Positions 21,791 through 30,559 of a DNA stretch of 64,000 nt are shown one piece after another; the first letter of the stretch is position 1; every line of letters starts with the position of its first letter. Source of the stretch: DATFDN01 sp963818885 (GTDB taxonomy: Bacteria; Pseudomonadota; Alphaproteobacteria; Acetobacterales; Acetobacteraceae); contig CAWFTP010000003.1 in assembly GCA_963818885.1 (NCBI GenBank), positions 930,001 to 994,000 on the forward strand, in the 5' to 3' direction. The notes under the pieces were generated by a model. The model worked only from the letters and a program-made list of their open reading frames with translations. It searched no databases and was not told where the DNA came from. A program made the translations under genes and the position numbers.

Positions 21791-22542
21791 CAGTGGAAGC
21801 TCCTCCCGCCATCCACGGCAATCGCCGCTCCGGTCATATAACCGCACTCGGTGCCGGTCAGGAACAGCGCCGCGGCGGCGATCTCGTCCGGGCGCCCTGC
21901 CCGCTTGATCAAATAGCGGTCGGTGATCGTGCGCAAGGAAGCCGCCGGATCGGCGTCGTTCTCGAAGGAGCTGCGGAACAGCGGCGTCTCGATGATGCCG
22001 GGGCAGATCACGTTGACCCGGATGTTGTCGGGCGCGAGATCGACCGCGAGGGCCTTGCTGAACATTACCAGCGCCGCCTTGGCGCTGCAGTACGCGGTGC
22101 GATGCTCGAGCGGACGCAGGCCGGCGGCGGAGGCGATGTTGACGATGCTGCCCGACCCCGCGGCGCGCAAGGCGGGCAGCGCGGCGCGGCAGACGAAGAA
22201 CGGCCCGTCGAGGTCCACCGCCATGATGCGGCGCCAATCGGCGGCGCCCATCTCTCCGAAGGGGCGCAGCAGGTCGATCCCGGCGCTGTTCACCACGCCA
22301 TCCACCCCGCCCATCGCGCGGCTTGCCGCCTCCACTGCGCGGGTGACGGCCGCCTCGTCCGACACGTCGGCGACGAACGGCAATGCGCCTTCACCGATGC
22401 GCGCCGCCGCGGCGTACAAGCGGTCTTCGGCGCGGTCGAGCATGGCGACCTGTGCGCCCTCTACGCGGAACAGGACCGTTATCGCCTCGCCGATGCCGGA
22501 GGCTGCGCCCGTCACCAGGATGCGGCGGTTCGCGAGACGCAT
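21790..22542 (-). CDS. SDR-family oxidoreductase
   Basis: 250 residues starting MRLANRRILVTGAASGIGEA. The cofactor motif TGxxxGIG is intact at about 11-17, NSAG follows near 85, and the catalytic Ser and YCSAK (YxxxK) are present near 150. The C-terminus ends in the FabG-like GAAIAVDGGRSFH. It should oxidise or reduce a hydroxyl/keto group with NAD(P). The start at 22542 is chosen over the ORF limit at 22644 because the Rossmann motif begins here. It sits three bases from the SnoaL-like gene upstream and is fused by TGATG to the binding-protein gene. Confidence 0.88.
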   Translation of the reverse strand: MRLANRRILVTGAASGIGEAITVLFRVEGAQVAMLDRAEDRLYAAAARIGEGALPFVADVSDEAAVTRAVEAASRAMGGVDGVVNSAGIDLLRPFGEMGAADWRRIMAVDLDGPFFVCRAALPALRAAGSGSIVNIASAAGLRPLEHRTAYCSAKAALVMFSKALAVDLAPDNIRVNVICPGIIETPLFRSSFENDADPAASLRTITDRYLIKRAGRPDEIAAAALFLTGTECGYMTGAAIAVDGGRSFH

Positions 22543-22544
22543 GG

Positions 22545-23066
22545 TCAGCTCCAGGGATTGAACAGCGCGTTGCGCCGCACCGACCACGATTCCTCGGCCG
22601 GCGTCAGGAATCGAAGCGTGAATTGCATGCGGCGCATCCGCCACCCCTCCGGGGTGCGGACATACTCGTCATCGGTCATCGCGCTCAGCAGCATCGCGCA
22701 GTTGTTTTCGGTCAGCGTGCAAGGCTGCCACAGCATCCAGGAGCCGCGCGCGGTGTCGCCGTCGACCTCGATCTTCGGGCAGACGAAATAGTGCAGCGCG
22801 AAGCTCCATCCGGTGGCGCGCAGATGCTCGTAGATCGCCTCGCGCCCGCGCCGGACGCCGAATTGCGGGCCGCCGTCCCACACCGCGTCCTCCGTGAACA
22901 CCGCCACCTGCCTGCGGGTGAGCGCGTCGATCTCCTCCTGCGGCTTGCGCCGATGATCGTCGGTGTATTTGGCGTCCGCGCAGTGGGCATAGAATGCCTT
23001 CAGCGCGCGGATCGCCTCGATGTCTTCCAGGCGACGCACGCGTTCTTCGAGGCTGAGTTCGTTCAT
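22545..23066 (-). CDS. SnoaL-like (NTF2-fold) protein
   Basis: 173 residues starting MNELSLEERVRRLEDIEAIR, after GAGGAG ten bases upstream. The sequence ALKAFYAHCAD and the later FTEDAVWDG and GREAIYEHLR match the SnoaL-4/NTF2-like superfamily, which includes dehydratases such as scytalone dehydratase and bile-acid 7-alpha-dehydratase, and isomerases. I cannot assign a reaction. The same reading frame stays open upstream into the broken livF, which is a coincidence of the frameshift. It lies in the operon between livF and the SDR. Confidence 0.75.
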   Translation of the reverse strand: MNELSLEERVRRLEDIEAIRALKAFYAHCADAKYTDDHRRKPQEEIDALTRRQVAVFTEDAVWDGGPQFGVRRGREAIYEHLRATGWSFALHYFVCPKIEVDGDTARGSWMLWQPCTLTENNCAMLLSAMTDDEYVRTPEGWRMRRMQFTLRFLTPAEESWSVRRNALFNPWS

Positions 23067-23077
23067 CCGCTTCTCCT

Positions 23078-23801
23078 CTACGGGCCGGCGCGCTCTCCAA
23101 GACCCAGATAAATCTCCTGGACCCGTGGATCGCGCTTGAGGTCGGCCGCCGTGCCTGCCATCTGGATCGCGCCGCGCTCCATGATCACCGCGCGATCGGC
23201 GATACCGAGCGCCACCTCGATCTGCTGCTCCACGATCACCACCGCGGTGCCCTGATGCGCCCAGCGCTTGAGGAAGTCCCAGGATCGGCGGCAGCAGCGC
23301 CTGGGCGAGACCCAGCGAGGGCTCGTCGCACAGCAGCACCTTGGGCTGGGCGACGAAGGCCTGGGCAAGCGCCAGCATCTGCTGCTGCCCGCCGCTGAGG
23401 TCGCGCGCCTGCGCGTGTAGCTTCTCGCGCAGGATGGGGAACACCGCGAACGCCGGTTCGACGAGTGCCTCGAAATCCTGCCGCCCGCCGCGGAACGCGG
23501 CACCCAGCCTGATGTTGTCGCGCACCGAAAGCTGCGGGAAGATCCGGTGTCCGTCGAGCACCAGCCGCAACCCCGCACGCGTGATCTCCTCCGGTGCGGT
23601 GCCGGCGACGTCGTGCCCGTCGAGGCGGACTGTGCCCCGCGTCGGCCTTATGAAGCCACCGATGGTGCGCAGCAGGGTCGACTTGCCGGCGCCGTTCGGG
23701 CCGAGCACCAGCAGGATCTCTCCAGGCACGGCGGTCAGACCGACGCCGCGCAGGACCGGCACCCGCCCATAGCCCGCGTGCAGGTCGACGACCTCAAGCA
23801 T
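23078..23801 (-). pseudogene. livF: livF-type branched-chain ABC ATPase, frameshifted
   Basis: The gene starts at ATG 23801 (MLEVVDLHAGYGRVP). Walker A GPNGAGKST, the Q-loop, LSGGQQQML and Walker B VLLCDEPSLGLA are intact. At LLPPIL the frame breaks: continuing in the next frame gives DFLKRWAHQGTAVVIVEQQ and the normal C-terminus to 23078. The run of three Gs (CCC at 23278-23280 on plus) is one longer than the reconstructed ATC-CTG-GAC-TTC. A single extra G therefore explains the damage. If real, it removes the H-loop region from the ATPase. LivF-type proteins are normally the second ATPase of the importer, next to LivG. Confidence 0.85.
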
Positions 23802-25554
23802 CGACGGTTCCGGTGAACAGCGCACGCACGCGCGGATTGTCGGCGATCTCGGCGGGCGCACCCTCGGCGACGATCAGCCCGGCATCGAGCACGCTGATCG
23901 TGTCGGCAACGCGCCAGACGAGGTGCAGATCGTGCTCGACCAGCAGGATGGTCTTGCCCAACCGGTCTCGCAGGAAGCGGATCAGCGCGGCGAAATCGCG
24001 CCGCTCCTCGGTCGACAATCCGGCGGCGGGCTCGTCGAGCAGCAGGATGTCGGCATCGGTCGCCACCATCCGCAGCGTCTCCAGAAGACGCCGCTGCGCG
24101 TGCGCGATCAGGTCGGTTCGCGCGGCGCTCCAAGCAGGACGAAAATCGTGCAGCATCCGCAGCAGCCAATGCTGGCCGGCGCCGCGCAGATCGGCACCGA
24201 TCTCCAAATTCTGCCAGATCGACATGTCCTCGAACACGCGCGGCGTCTGGAACGTGCGACCGAGGCCGTGGGCGGCGAGACGGTTTGCCGGAAGGCGCGT
24301 GCTGATGTGACCACGCACCCACACCTCCCCGCTGTCAAGCCGAATAAGGCCGGAGATCACGTTGAGCAGCGTGGTCTTGCCTGACCCGTTGGGGCCGACG
24401 AGGCCGTGCACGCTGCCATGCGAGACGCTGACATCCACCCCGTCAAGCGCGGCGAGCTTGCCGAACTGCTTGCGCGCGCCACGAACCGTGATGGCGGGAT
24501 CGGGCGAGCGCGCATCCGGCGGCTGCGCCTCGCCGCCGCGATACGCCAGCACATGCCCGATTTCGATCGGCGGAACCTGCGCGCGCAGCCGCCGCTCTCG
24601 CGCCCACTTCACGAGGCTGCCGACCACGCCGTCCGGAAACAGCAGCATGATCAGCAGCGCGACGACGCCGTATGCCAGCAGCCGGTAGACCGAGAGCTCC
24701 GCGAACACCGCGTTCGGCACGAGATAGAGGATCCAGACACCGACCACCGGGCCGACGAGCTGGCCGGTGCCGCCGACGATCACGGCGAAGAAGAAGAAGA
24801 TCGAGAGATCGACGCGAAACGCATATGGGCTGACGAAGCCGAGCACGGGCACATAGAGCGCGCCTGCGATACCGGTACCGAACGCGGCGAAAATGAAGGC
24901 GAGGAAGCGCATCACGCCCGGGCTGATGCCGAGCGTCATCGCCGCCTCCGGGCTGACCGCCGCGACCCGCATGCGCCGTCCGGTTCCCGTCGCTCGCAGT
25001 GCCGCGTGGCCCAGCAGGGCGGCGATGGCCGCTGCCATGACCAGCAACGACGTCCAGCTCAAACCGGCCCCGAACTCTCGGGTGAGCGATGGCAGGCTGA
25101 CCGAGATGCCGTTGATCCCGTTCGTCACGTCGTTGAACGCGACCAGAAGCTGCGGGAAGACCACGGCGGCGCTCAGGGTGACGAAGCCAAGGTAGTAGCC
25201 CTGCACACGCAAAGCAGGCAGGGCGAACAGACAGCCCAGCACCAATGCCGCGCACACTCCGGCGAAGAAGCCGGTCAGATACGCATGACCCCATAGGCCG
25301 GTGACGATACCGGCCATCGTGGCGGCAAGTCCGAACACCGCGCCCTGTCCGAACGAGACCTGGCCCGCATCGGCGAGCAGCATGTTCTGCAGCACAGCCA
25401 CAGTGACGAACAGGTTCACCACCAGGAAGTTGTGTGCCCAATAGGGGCGCCCCAGGACCGCCGGCAGCACGATGCTGAGCACGACGCTGGCAATCCCGAT
25501 CGCCAGCTGGACGGGAGTGGAGTTGATGCCGAGCGGCCAAGATGGGCGGCGCAC
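23794..25554 (-). CDS. LivM-LivG fusion: branched-chain-type ABC permease and ATPase in one chain
   Basis: 586 residues. The first about 320 form a LivM-type permease (about nine helices; NMLLADAGQVSFGQGAVFGLAA and GYYLGFVTLS are hallmarks). A linker of about 30 residues follows. Residues about 350-586 are a LivG ATPase with GPNGSGKTTLLNVISG, LGRTFQTPRVFEDM and LLLDEPAAGLSTEE, and the VEHDLHLV switch. The fusion is known for LivM-LivG systems of the urea/amide and aromatic-acid type. It overlaps livF by eight bases and starts four bases after the livH stop. The two proteins form the importer core with LivH and the broken LivF. Confidence 0.9.
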   Translation of the reverse strand: MRRPSWPLGINSTPVQLAIGIASVVLSIVLPAVLGRPYWAHNFLVVNLFVTVAVLQNMLLADAGQVSFGQGAVFGLAATMAGIVTGLWGHAYLTGFFAGVCAALVLGCLFALPALRVQGYYLGFVTLSAAVVFPQLLVAFNDVTNGINGISVSLPSLTREFGAGLSWTSLLVMAAAIAALLGHAALRATGTGRRMRVAAVSPEAAMTLGISPGVMRFLAFIFAAFGTGIAGALYVPVLGFVSPYAFRVDLSIFFFFAVIVGGTGQLVGPVVGVWILYLVPNAVFAELSVYRLLAYGVVALLIMLLFPDGVVGSLVKWARERRLRAQVPPIEIGHVLAYRGGEAQPPDARSPDPAITVRGARKQFGKLAALDGVDVSVSHGSVHGLVGPNGSGKTTLLNVISGLIRLDSGEVWVRGHISTRLPANRLAAHGLGRTFQTPRVFEDMSIWQNLEIGADLRGAGQHWLLRMLHDFRPAWSAARTDLIAHAQRRLLETLRMVATDADILLLDEPAAGLSTEERRDFAALIRFLRDRLGKTILLVEHDLHLVWRVADTISVLDAGLIVAEGAPAEIADNPRVRALFTGTVDA

Positions 25555-25558
25555 CCGA

Positions 25559-26437
25559 TCAGACCCGCCGCGCCGCCGGCCGGCCGAACAGTCCCTCCGG
25601 CCGGATCATCAGCACCGCGATGAGCAGCGCGAGCGAGACCGAATCCTGGAACTCCCCGCCGTACGTATAGGCGGCGTACATCGACACCATGCCGACCAGG
25701 AGCCCGCCGATCAGCGCGCCAAGATCGCTGCCGAGGCCGCCGATCACCGCGGCGACGAATCCGTTCAGGACGTAGGAGACGCCGGAATCGTTGGCGATCG
25801 CGATGACTGGCGCGGCGACGAACCCGGCGGAGCCGACGATCAGGCCGCTGATCGCGAACGCGATCACCTGCAGTCGGCGCACTCTTATGCCAGCTGCGCG
25901 CGCCGCATCCAGGTCCTGCGCGATCGCGCTGATGGCAAGCCCGGTCAGCATGCGGGTATGGAACAGATGCAGCACCACGAGCCAGAAAACCGCGAGGGCC
26001 AGTGCCATTGCGTACGGCGCTGGAACCCGCGTGCCAAGGAACCAGAAACCGGGAAACGGGCTCCGCACCGTCTGCTGTGCGGTACCCTGGTAGATCAGGA
26101 TCACGGCGCCGATAATCACCGCCGCCGCGAGTGTCGTAATGAGCCATGAATGCTGCTCGACCGAGGAGCGCAGCGGCAGCAGCGTGATGTAGCCCTGAAA
26201 CGCGAGCAGCGCCGCGATCAGCAGTGCCGCCGCCGGCAGGAGGACGAACCACTGGCCCATGCCGGGATCGGACGGCAGCACCAGGAATGCGAACAGGCCG
26301 CCCAGGACCATCATGTTGCCTTGGGCGAAGTTTAGGATGCCGCTCGACTTGAACACGACGTTGAAGCTCATGCCCACCAGAGCGAAGACGGCGCCGATAC
26401 CGATGCCATGCACCAGGACGATCAGTGTGTCCTGCAT
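25559..26437 (-). CDS. livH: LivH-type branched-chain ABC permease
   Basis: 292 residues with about eight helices. The N-terminal GIGAVFALVGMSFNVVFKSSGILNFAQGNM is the family's first-helix signature (here summarised by positions about 10-40). It is followed by a C-terminal GGLGSDLGALIGGLLVG. It forms the second membrane half of the Liv-type importer, together with the LivM part of the fusion. It begins 16 bases after the upstream binding-protein gene and ends four bases before the fusion gene. Confidence 0.9.
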   Translation of the reverse strand: MQDTLIVLVHGIGIGAVFALVGMSFNVVFKSSGILNFAQGNMMVLGGLFAFLVLPSDPGMGQWFVLLPAAALLIAALLAFQGYITLLPLRSSVEQHSWLITTLAAAVIIGAVILIYQGTAQQTVRSPFPGFWFLGTRVPAPYAMALALAVFWLVVLHLFHTRMLTGLAISAIAQDLDAARAAGIRVRRLQVIAFAISGLIVGSAGFVAAPVIAIANDSGVSYVLNGFVAAVIGGLGSDLGALIGGLLVGMVSMYAAYTYGGEFQDSVSLALLIAVLMIRPEGLFGRPAARRV

Positions 26438-26453
26438 CGGCGCCGCCCTTGGA

Positions 26454-27653
26454 TCAGCAGCCGTAGCGCTGCTGGATGCCGCTCTTGAGCGTGCGGTCGG
26501 GATAGACGGCCGTTACCGCGTCCGGACCGACCAGGAAGTGCGAGGCCGTGCTGGCTTCCAGGCTGCCGAGGACGCCCTTGTGGTTCTTCGCATTGGCCTC
26601 GATCCACTGGGCGATGGTGGGACCGTCGGTCTTGCCGCCGTTTGCCTCGATCGCGTCCTTCATCAGCATGACGCCGTCGTACATCGTTGCGGCGAACTGC
26701 ATCGACAGATGCGAAGCCTGGTCCGGTCGGAACGCCTTGGTCCGCGCCACGAAGTCGAGGAAGGGCTTCGGCATGTCGGCCTCCTTGCAGTAGGTGAATG
26801 CCTTGTAGGCTATGCCGGTGACATCATGGGTGCGCAGCGACTCCGCCCCGGCGTTCTTGATCACGGCGTCGGCGAAGGTGGCGATCGCATAGTTGCCGGT
26901 GACCTTCGCGTTCCAGCCGAGCTCGTCCATGCTCTTCAGCGCGTTGCCGCCGTCCTCGCCGCTGCTCGGGAACAGGAACAGCGTGTCGGGATTGCCGCGC
27001 TTCAGCGCCAGGAGCTGCGGGGTCATGTCCACCGCCCGGTACTGGAACTGCTCCGTGCCCGTGAGCTTCATGCCGCGCTTGGCCATCTCCTGCTGCATCG
27101 ACTGCACGAAGGACTTGGCTTGCGCGCCGCTGTCGGACAGGATCGCGCCCGACTTCGCCTTCAGCGCCGTGGCCGCCTGGTTGACCATCGCCTCGGCCTG
27201 CGTGCCCGCATTGATCAGCAGGCTGAAGTAATATGGCGCCGCCTTCGGGGTGATCAGCTCCGAACCGGTGGCACCCATCTCCGGGATCTTCGCCTCGTTC
27301 ACCACCGGCAGCGAGGCCAGCAGGACCTGGCTGATGATCGGGCCGAACACGATATCGACTTTGTCATCCTGCACGAGGCGCTTCATCTCGCCGACGCCGA
27401 CCGTGGGATCGGTCTGGGTGTCGGCGGTGAACACCTGCAGCTTGCGCCCGTCGATGCCGCCGGCATCATTGATCTCCTTGATCGCGAGATCGATGCCGAG
27501 CCGAGCCGCCTCCGCAGCCGTTGCCACCCCGCCTGTCAGGTCGAGAAACTCGCCCACCTTGATCGGCGGCTTCTGCGCCAGCGCGGGGCCGGCGAGAAGC
27601 GCGGCCAATCCGGCAGCCCCGAGTGCCGTCCGAACCGAGCGGAATGATCGCAT
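26454..27653 (-). CDS. Liv-type periplasmic substrate-binding protein
   Basis: 399 residues from ATG 27653. A signal peptide (RSVRTALGAAGLAALLAGPA, about 5-26) precedes a type I binding fold with IKVGEFLDLTGGVAT, the LDLTG-type opening of amino-acid/amide binding proteins, and VDIVFGPIISQVLLA. Such proteins bind branched-chain amino acids, amides, urea or aromatic acids; the ligand here is not identifiable. It is the first gene of the minus-strand operon and faces the plus-strand SDR operon across a 102-base divergent region. Confidence 0.85.
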   Translation of the reverse strand: MRSFRSVRTALGAAGLAALLAGPALAQKPPIKVGEFLDLTGGVATAAEAARLGIDLAIKEINDAGGIDGRKLQVFTADTQTDPTVGVGEMKRLVQDDKVDIVFGPIISQVLLASLPVVNEAKIPEMGATGSELITPKAAPYYFSLLINAGTQAEAMVNQAATALKAKSGAILSDSGAQAKSFVQSMQQEMAKRGMKLTGTEQFQYRAVDMTPQLLALKRGNPDTLFLFPSSGEDGGNALKSMDELGWNAKVTGNYAIATFADAVIKNAGAESLRTHDVTGIAYKAFTYCKEADMPKPFLDFVARTKAFRPDQASHLSMQFAATMYDGVMLMKDAIEANGGKTDGPTIAQWIEANAKNHKGVLGSLEASTASHFLVGPDAVTAVYPDRTLKSGIQQRYGC

Positions 27654-27697
27654 GTGTGACGTTCCCCTACGTTGCTTTTTGCCATTCCAGCGTGAAC

Positions 27698-27713
27698 TTG
27701 ACCATCCAGTCAA
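27698..27713. promoter_or_regulatory. Inverted repeat in the divergent promoter region
   Basis: TTGAC-CATCCA-GTCAA is a perfect 5-bp inverted repeat with a six-base spacer, midway between the two divergent operons. It is a plausible operator for a regulator controlling both arms. No regulator gene lies nearby, so the protein is unknown. Confidence 0.35.
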
Positions 27714-27755
27714 TCTGGGCACCGATAGACAGAATCGTTTCAGGAGACGGCGCGG

Positions 27756-28514
27756 ATGGCGGGACGGCTGGAGGATCGGGTATGCGTGGTGACCGGTGCG
27801 GCGAACGGCATCGGCCGGGCGAGCGCGTTGTGCTTCGCCCGGCAAGGCGGGCGTCTCGCCCTGCTCGATCGCGAAACCGGGCGACTTGGCTCGCTTGCGG
27901 ATGAGATCGCCGCGCTCGGCGGGCGGGCGCTCCCGATCACTCTCGACTGCACGGCGCGCACCGAGATCGAGGCGGCATTCCGCCGGATCGAAGCCGAATG
28001 CGGCCCGGTTCACGTGCTCTTCAACAATGTCGGGCAGAGCGCTCGGGAACGGGCAAGCGAATTCTGGACCTCCGAACCCGACACGTGGGACTTCGTGCTG
28101 AACGTCTCCCTGCGCACCACGATGCTGGCGACACGGCAGGTGGTCGGCGGGATGCGGGAGCGCTGCGCCGGCAAGATCATCAACATGTCCTCGGAATCCG
28201 CGTTCTACGGCGACCTCGGCCTAGTGGATTATAGCGCCGCCAAGATGGGCGTGATCGGCTTCACCCGGGCGCTCGCGCGTGAGCTCGCGTCATTCAGGGT
28301 GAATGTGAATGCCGTCGCCCCCGGGGCGATCCGCACCCGCGCGCACGATCGCCTGCCGGCGGAGGTGATCGATCGTATCCGCGACGGCACCCCGATGGGC
28401 TACATCGGCGACCCCGCGGATGTCGGCAATGTCGTTACGTTCCTCGCGAGCGAGGACAGCCGCTTCATCACCGGCCAGACGCTGCTGATCGACGGCGGCC
28501 GCTGGATGATCTGA
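27756..28514 (+). CDS. SDR-family oxidoreductase
   Basis: 252 residues. The N-terminus has VVTGAANGIGRA (cofactor motif TGxxxGIG), then NNVGQSAR in the NNAG position, SSESAFYG with the catalytic serine, and YSAAK (YxxxK). The C-terminus ends GQTLLIDGGRWMI. An NAD(P)-dependent alcohol/ketone interconversion is expected. It heads the plus-strand catabolic operon, 26 bases before hyuA. GGAG lies seven bases before the ATG at 27756. It resembles, but is not identical to, the SDR on the minus arm, so the two may act at different steps. Confidence 0.88.
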   Translation: MAGRLEDRVCVVTGAANGIGRASALCFARQGGRLALLDRETGRLGSLADEIAALGGRALPITLDCTARTEIEAAFRRIEAECGPVHVLFNNVGQSARERASEFWTSEPDTWDFVLNVSLRTTMLATRQVVGGMRERCAGKIINMSSESAFYGDLGLVDYSAAKMGVIGFTRALARELASFRVNVNAVAPGAIRTRAHDRLPAEVIDRIRDGTPMGYIGDPADVGNVVTFLASEDSRFITGQTLLIDGGRWMI

Positions 28515-28540
28515 AACCCAACCGAACGGATTTCCTCTCC

Positions 28541-30559
28541 ATGCGCGTTGGTATCGAAGTCGGCGGCACCTTCACCGATCTTGTCGCCGTCGATGGCGAG
28601 CAGATCGAGATCGTGAAAGTGCCCAGCACGCCCGCGAGCCCGGATATCGGCGCCTTTGCCGCGATCACCGCCGCCGGAATTGCCACGGCGTGCATCACGG
28701 ATCTGGTGCACGGGTCAACGGTCGCCACCAACGCCATCCTGGAGCGCAAAGGCGCGAAGATCGCCTTCGTCACGACGCGCGGCTTTCGCGACATCCTGTT
28801 CCTGCAACGCCACGACCGGCGCAACATCTACGACCTGCGCTACGCGAAGCCCGCGCCGCCAGTGCGCCGGCGCGACTGCTTCGAAGTGACGGAGCGGCTG
28901 GCTGCCAGTGGGGCGGTGGTCCTTCCGCTCGATGAGGAGGCGGTCCGCCGCGAGCTCATCCCCGCCCTCGCCGAAGGCGGCTACGACGCGGTAGCGATCT
29001 GTCTGCTGTCCGCCTATGCCTCGTCTACGCACGAACAACGCGTCGCCGACATCATCGCCGCCGCGCTGCCGCAACTTCGCATCACCTGCTCTTACCAGGT
29101 CGCGCGCGAGTTCCGCGAGTTCGAGCGTGCCTCCACCACCGCGCTCTCGGCTTACGTGCAGCCGGTGATCGACCGCTATCTCGACCAATTCGAGGCGACG
29201 CTCGCCGAGGCCGGGTTCCAGGGCCGGTTCAGCGTCATGCAGTCGAACGGCGGGCGCCTGCCGGCCGCATCCATGCGGACAAACGCGATCACCGCGCTGT
29301 TCAGCGGCCCCGCCGCTGGCGTGGTCGGCGCGATCCGCCAGGCCGGACGCTCTGGGCGGCGTAACCTCATCACTTTCGACATGGGCGGCACCAGCACCGA
29401 CGTAAGCCTGGTCCAGGATGGTGTCGCCAGTGTCTCGGCGGAGACGGAGATCGACGGATTGCCGATCCGCACGCCGGTGCTCGATATCGTCTCGGTGGGC
29501 GCGGGTGGTGGCAGCCTGGTGTGGATCGATGACGGCGGAATGCTGCGCGTCGGCCCGCGCAGCGCGGGCGCCGATCCCGGGCCTGCCTGCTACGGCCGCG
29601 GCGGAACGCAGCCCACCATAACGGATGCGCATGTCGTACGAGGCACGATCCGGCCGGAGGCGTTCCTCGGGGGCTCCATGCGGCTCGATCCCGATCGCGC
29701 GTATCATGCGTTTGGGGAGATCGCGCGACGGCTGGGCACCGATGTCGCGGGCGCGGCGGATGCCGCGATCCGCCTCGCGGTCGCCAACATCGTGCGCGCC
29801 ATCCAGCTCGTCTCCACCGAGCGAGGACGCGATCCGCGCGACTATGGGCTCGTGCCGTTCGGCGGCGCCGGCCCGCTGCTTGCCGCCGAGATCGCCACCG
29901 AGCTTGGCGTGCGGGAGATCCTGGTACCACCCAATCCCGGCGTCATCTCCGCCCTCGGCCTGATCGCTGCGGACTACGTGAAGATCGCCGGCATCACCCG
30001 CCGAACGCCGCTTGATGGGACCGCGCCCGGCGCGCTACGCGACGCCTTCGCCGATTTCCGTGCCGCGTCGGAGGCGGAGTTTCGCGCACTCGGCCTGCAC
30101 GGGCACCTTGCCTTCACCGCCGCCGCCGACATGCGATTCCTCGGCCAGGCGTTCGAGGTCGCGGTCGAATTGGAAGCCGCCCGCCTCGGTTCGTTGACTG
30201 TTGCCGATCTGGACGAGCGGTTCATCGCCGCCCATCGGCGTCTTTATATGCACGGCGGCGAGGTGGGGCGGCGCATCGAGATCGTCAACCTGCGCTTCGG
30301 CGTACGCCATCCGTTGGAGGCGATGCCCGCGTTCCGCGAGCGTCGCGTCTCGACGTCCCACCCCGCGCAGGCACCGGTACGGACCACCGCCGGCCGCGTG
30401 ATGGCACGCTTGCTCGACGCCGCAAATCTGGCGGCTGGCGAGGCGATCGCGGGCCCAACGCTGATCGAAGGCTACAGCTCCGGCACCTGGGTACCGGCGG
30501 GCTGGCGAGCAACGCCCGACGAACACGGCAATATCCTTCTGGACAGGACGGCGCCATGA
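28541..30559 (+). CDS. hyuA: Hydantoinase/oxoprolinase family subunit HyuA
   Basis: 672 residues. MRVGIEVGGTFTDLVAVDG is the ATP-binding start of the HyuA family. LVHGSTVATNAILERKGA and a second DMGGTSTDVSL (about 287-297) complete the ASKHA-like ATPase, and GAGGGSLVWID follows. HyuA with HyuB forms ATP-dependent hydrolases or carboxylases acting on cyclic amides (N-methylhydantoin, 5-oxoproline, caprolactam) or on ketones (acetone, acetophenone). The start fits a weak site (CTCTCC then ATG). The stop overlaps the hyuB start by four bases. Confidence 0.9.
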   Translation: MRVGIEVGGTFTDLVAVDGEQIEIVKVPSTPASPDIGAFAAITAAGIATACITDLVHGSTVATNAILERKGAKIAFVTTRGFRDILFLQRHDRRNIYDLRYAKPAPPVRRRDCFEVTERLAASGAVVLPLDEEAVRRELIPALAEGGYDAVAICLLSAYASSTHEQRVADIIAAALPQLRITCSYQVAREFREFERASTTALSAYVQPVIDRYLDQFEATLAEAGFQGRFSVMQSNGGRLPAASMRTNAITALFSGPAAGVVGAIRQAGRSGRRNLITFDMGGTSTDVSLVQDGVASVSAETEIDGLPIRTPVLDIVSVGAGGGSLVWIDDGGMLRVGPRSAGADPGPACYGRGGTQPTITDAHVVRGTIRPEAFLGGSMRLDPDRAYHAFGEIARRLGTDVAGAADAAIRLAVANIVRAIQLVSTERGRDPRDYGLVPFGGAGPLLAAEIATELGVREILVPPNPGVISALGLIAADYVKIAGITRRTPLDGTAPGALRDAFADFRAASEAEFRALGLHGHLAFTAAADMRFLGQAFEVAVELEAARLGSLTVADLDERFIAAHRRLYMHGGEVGRRIEIVNLRFGVRHPLEAMPAFRERRVSTSHPAQAPVRTTAGRVMARLLDAANLAAGEAIAGPTLIEGYSSGTWVPAGWRATPDEHGNILLDRTAP

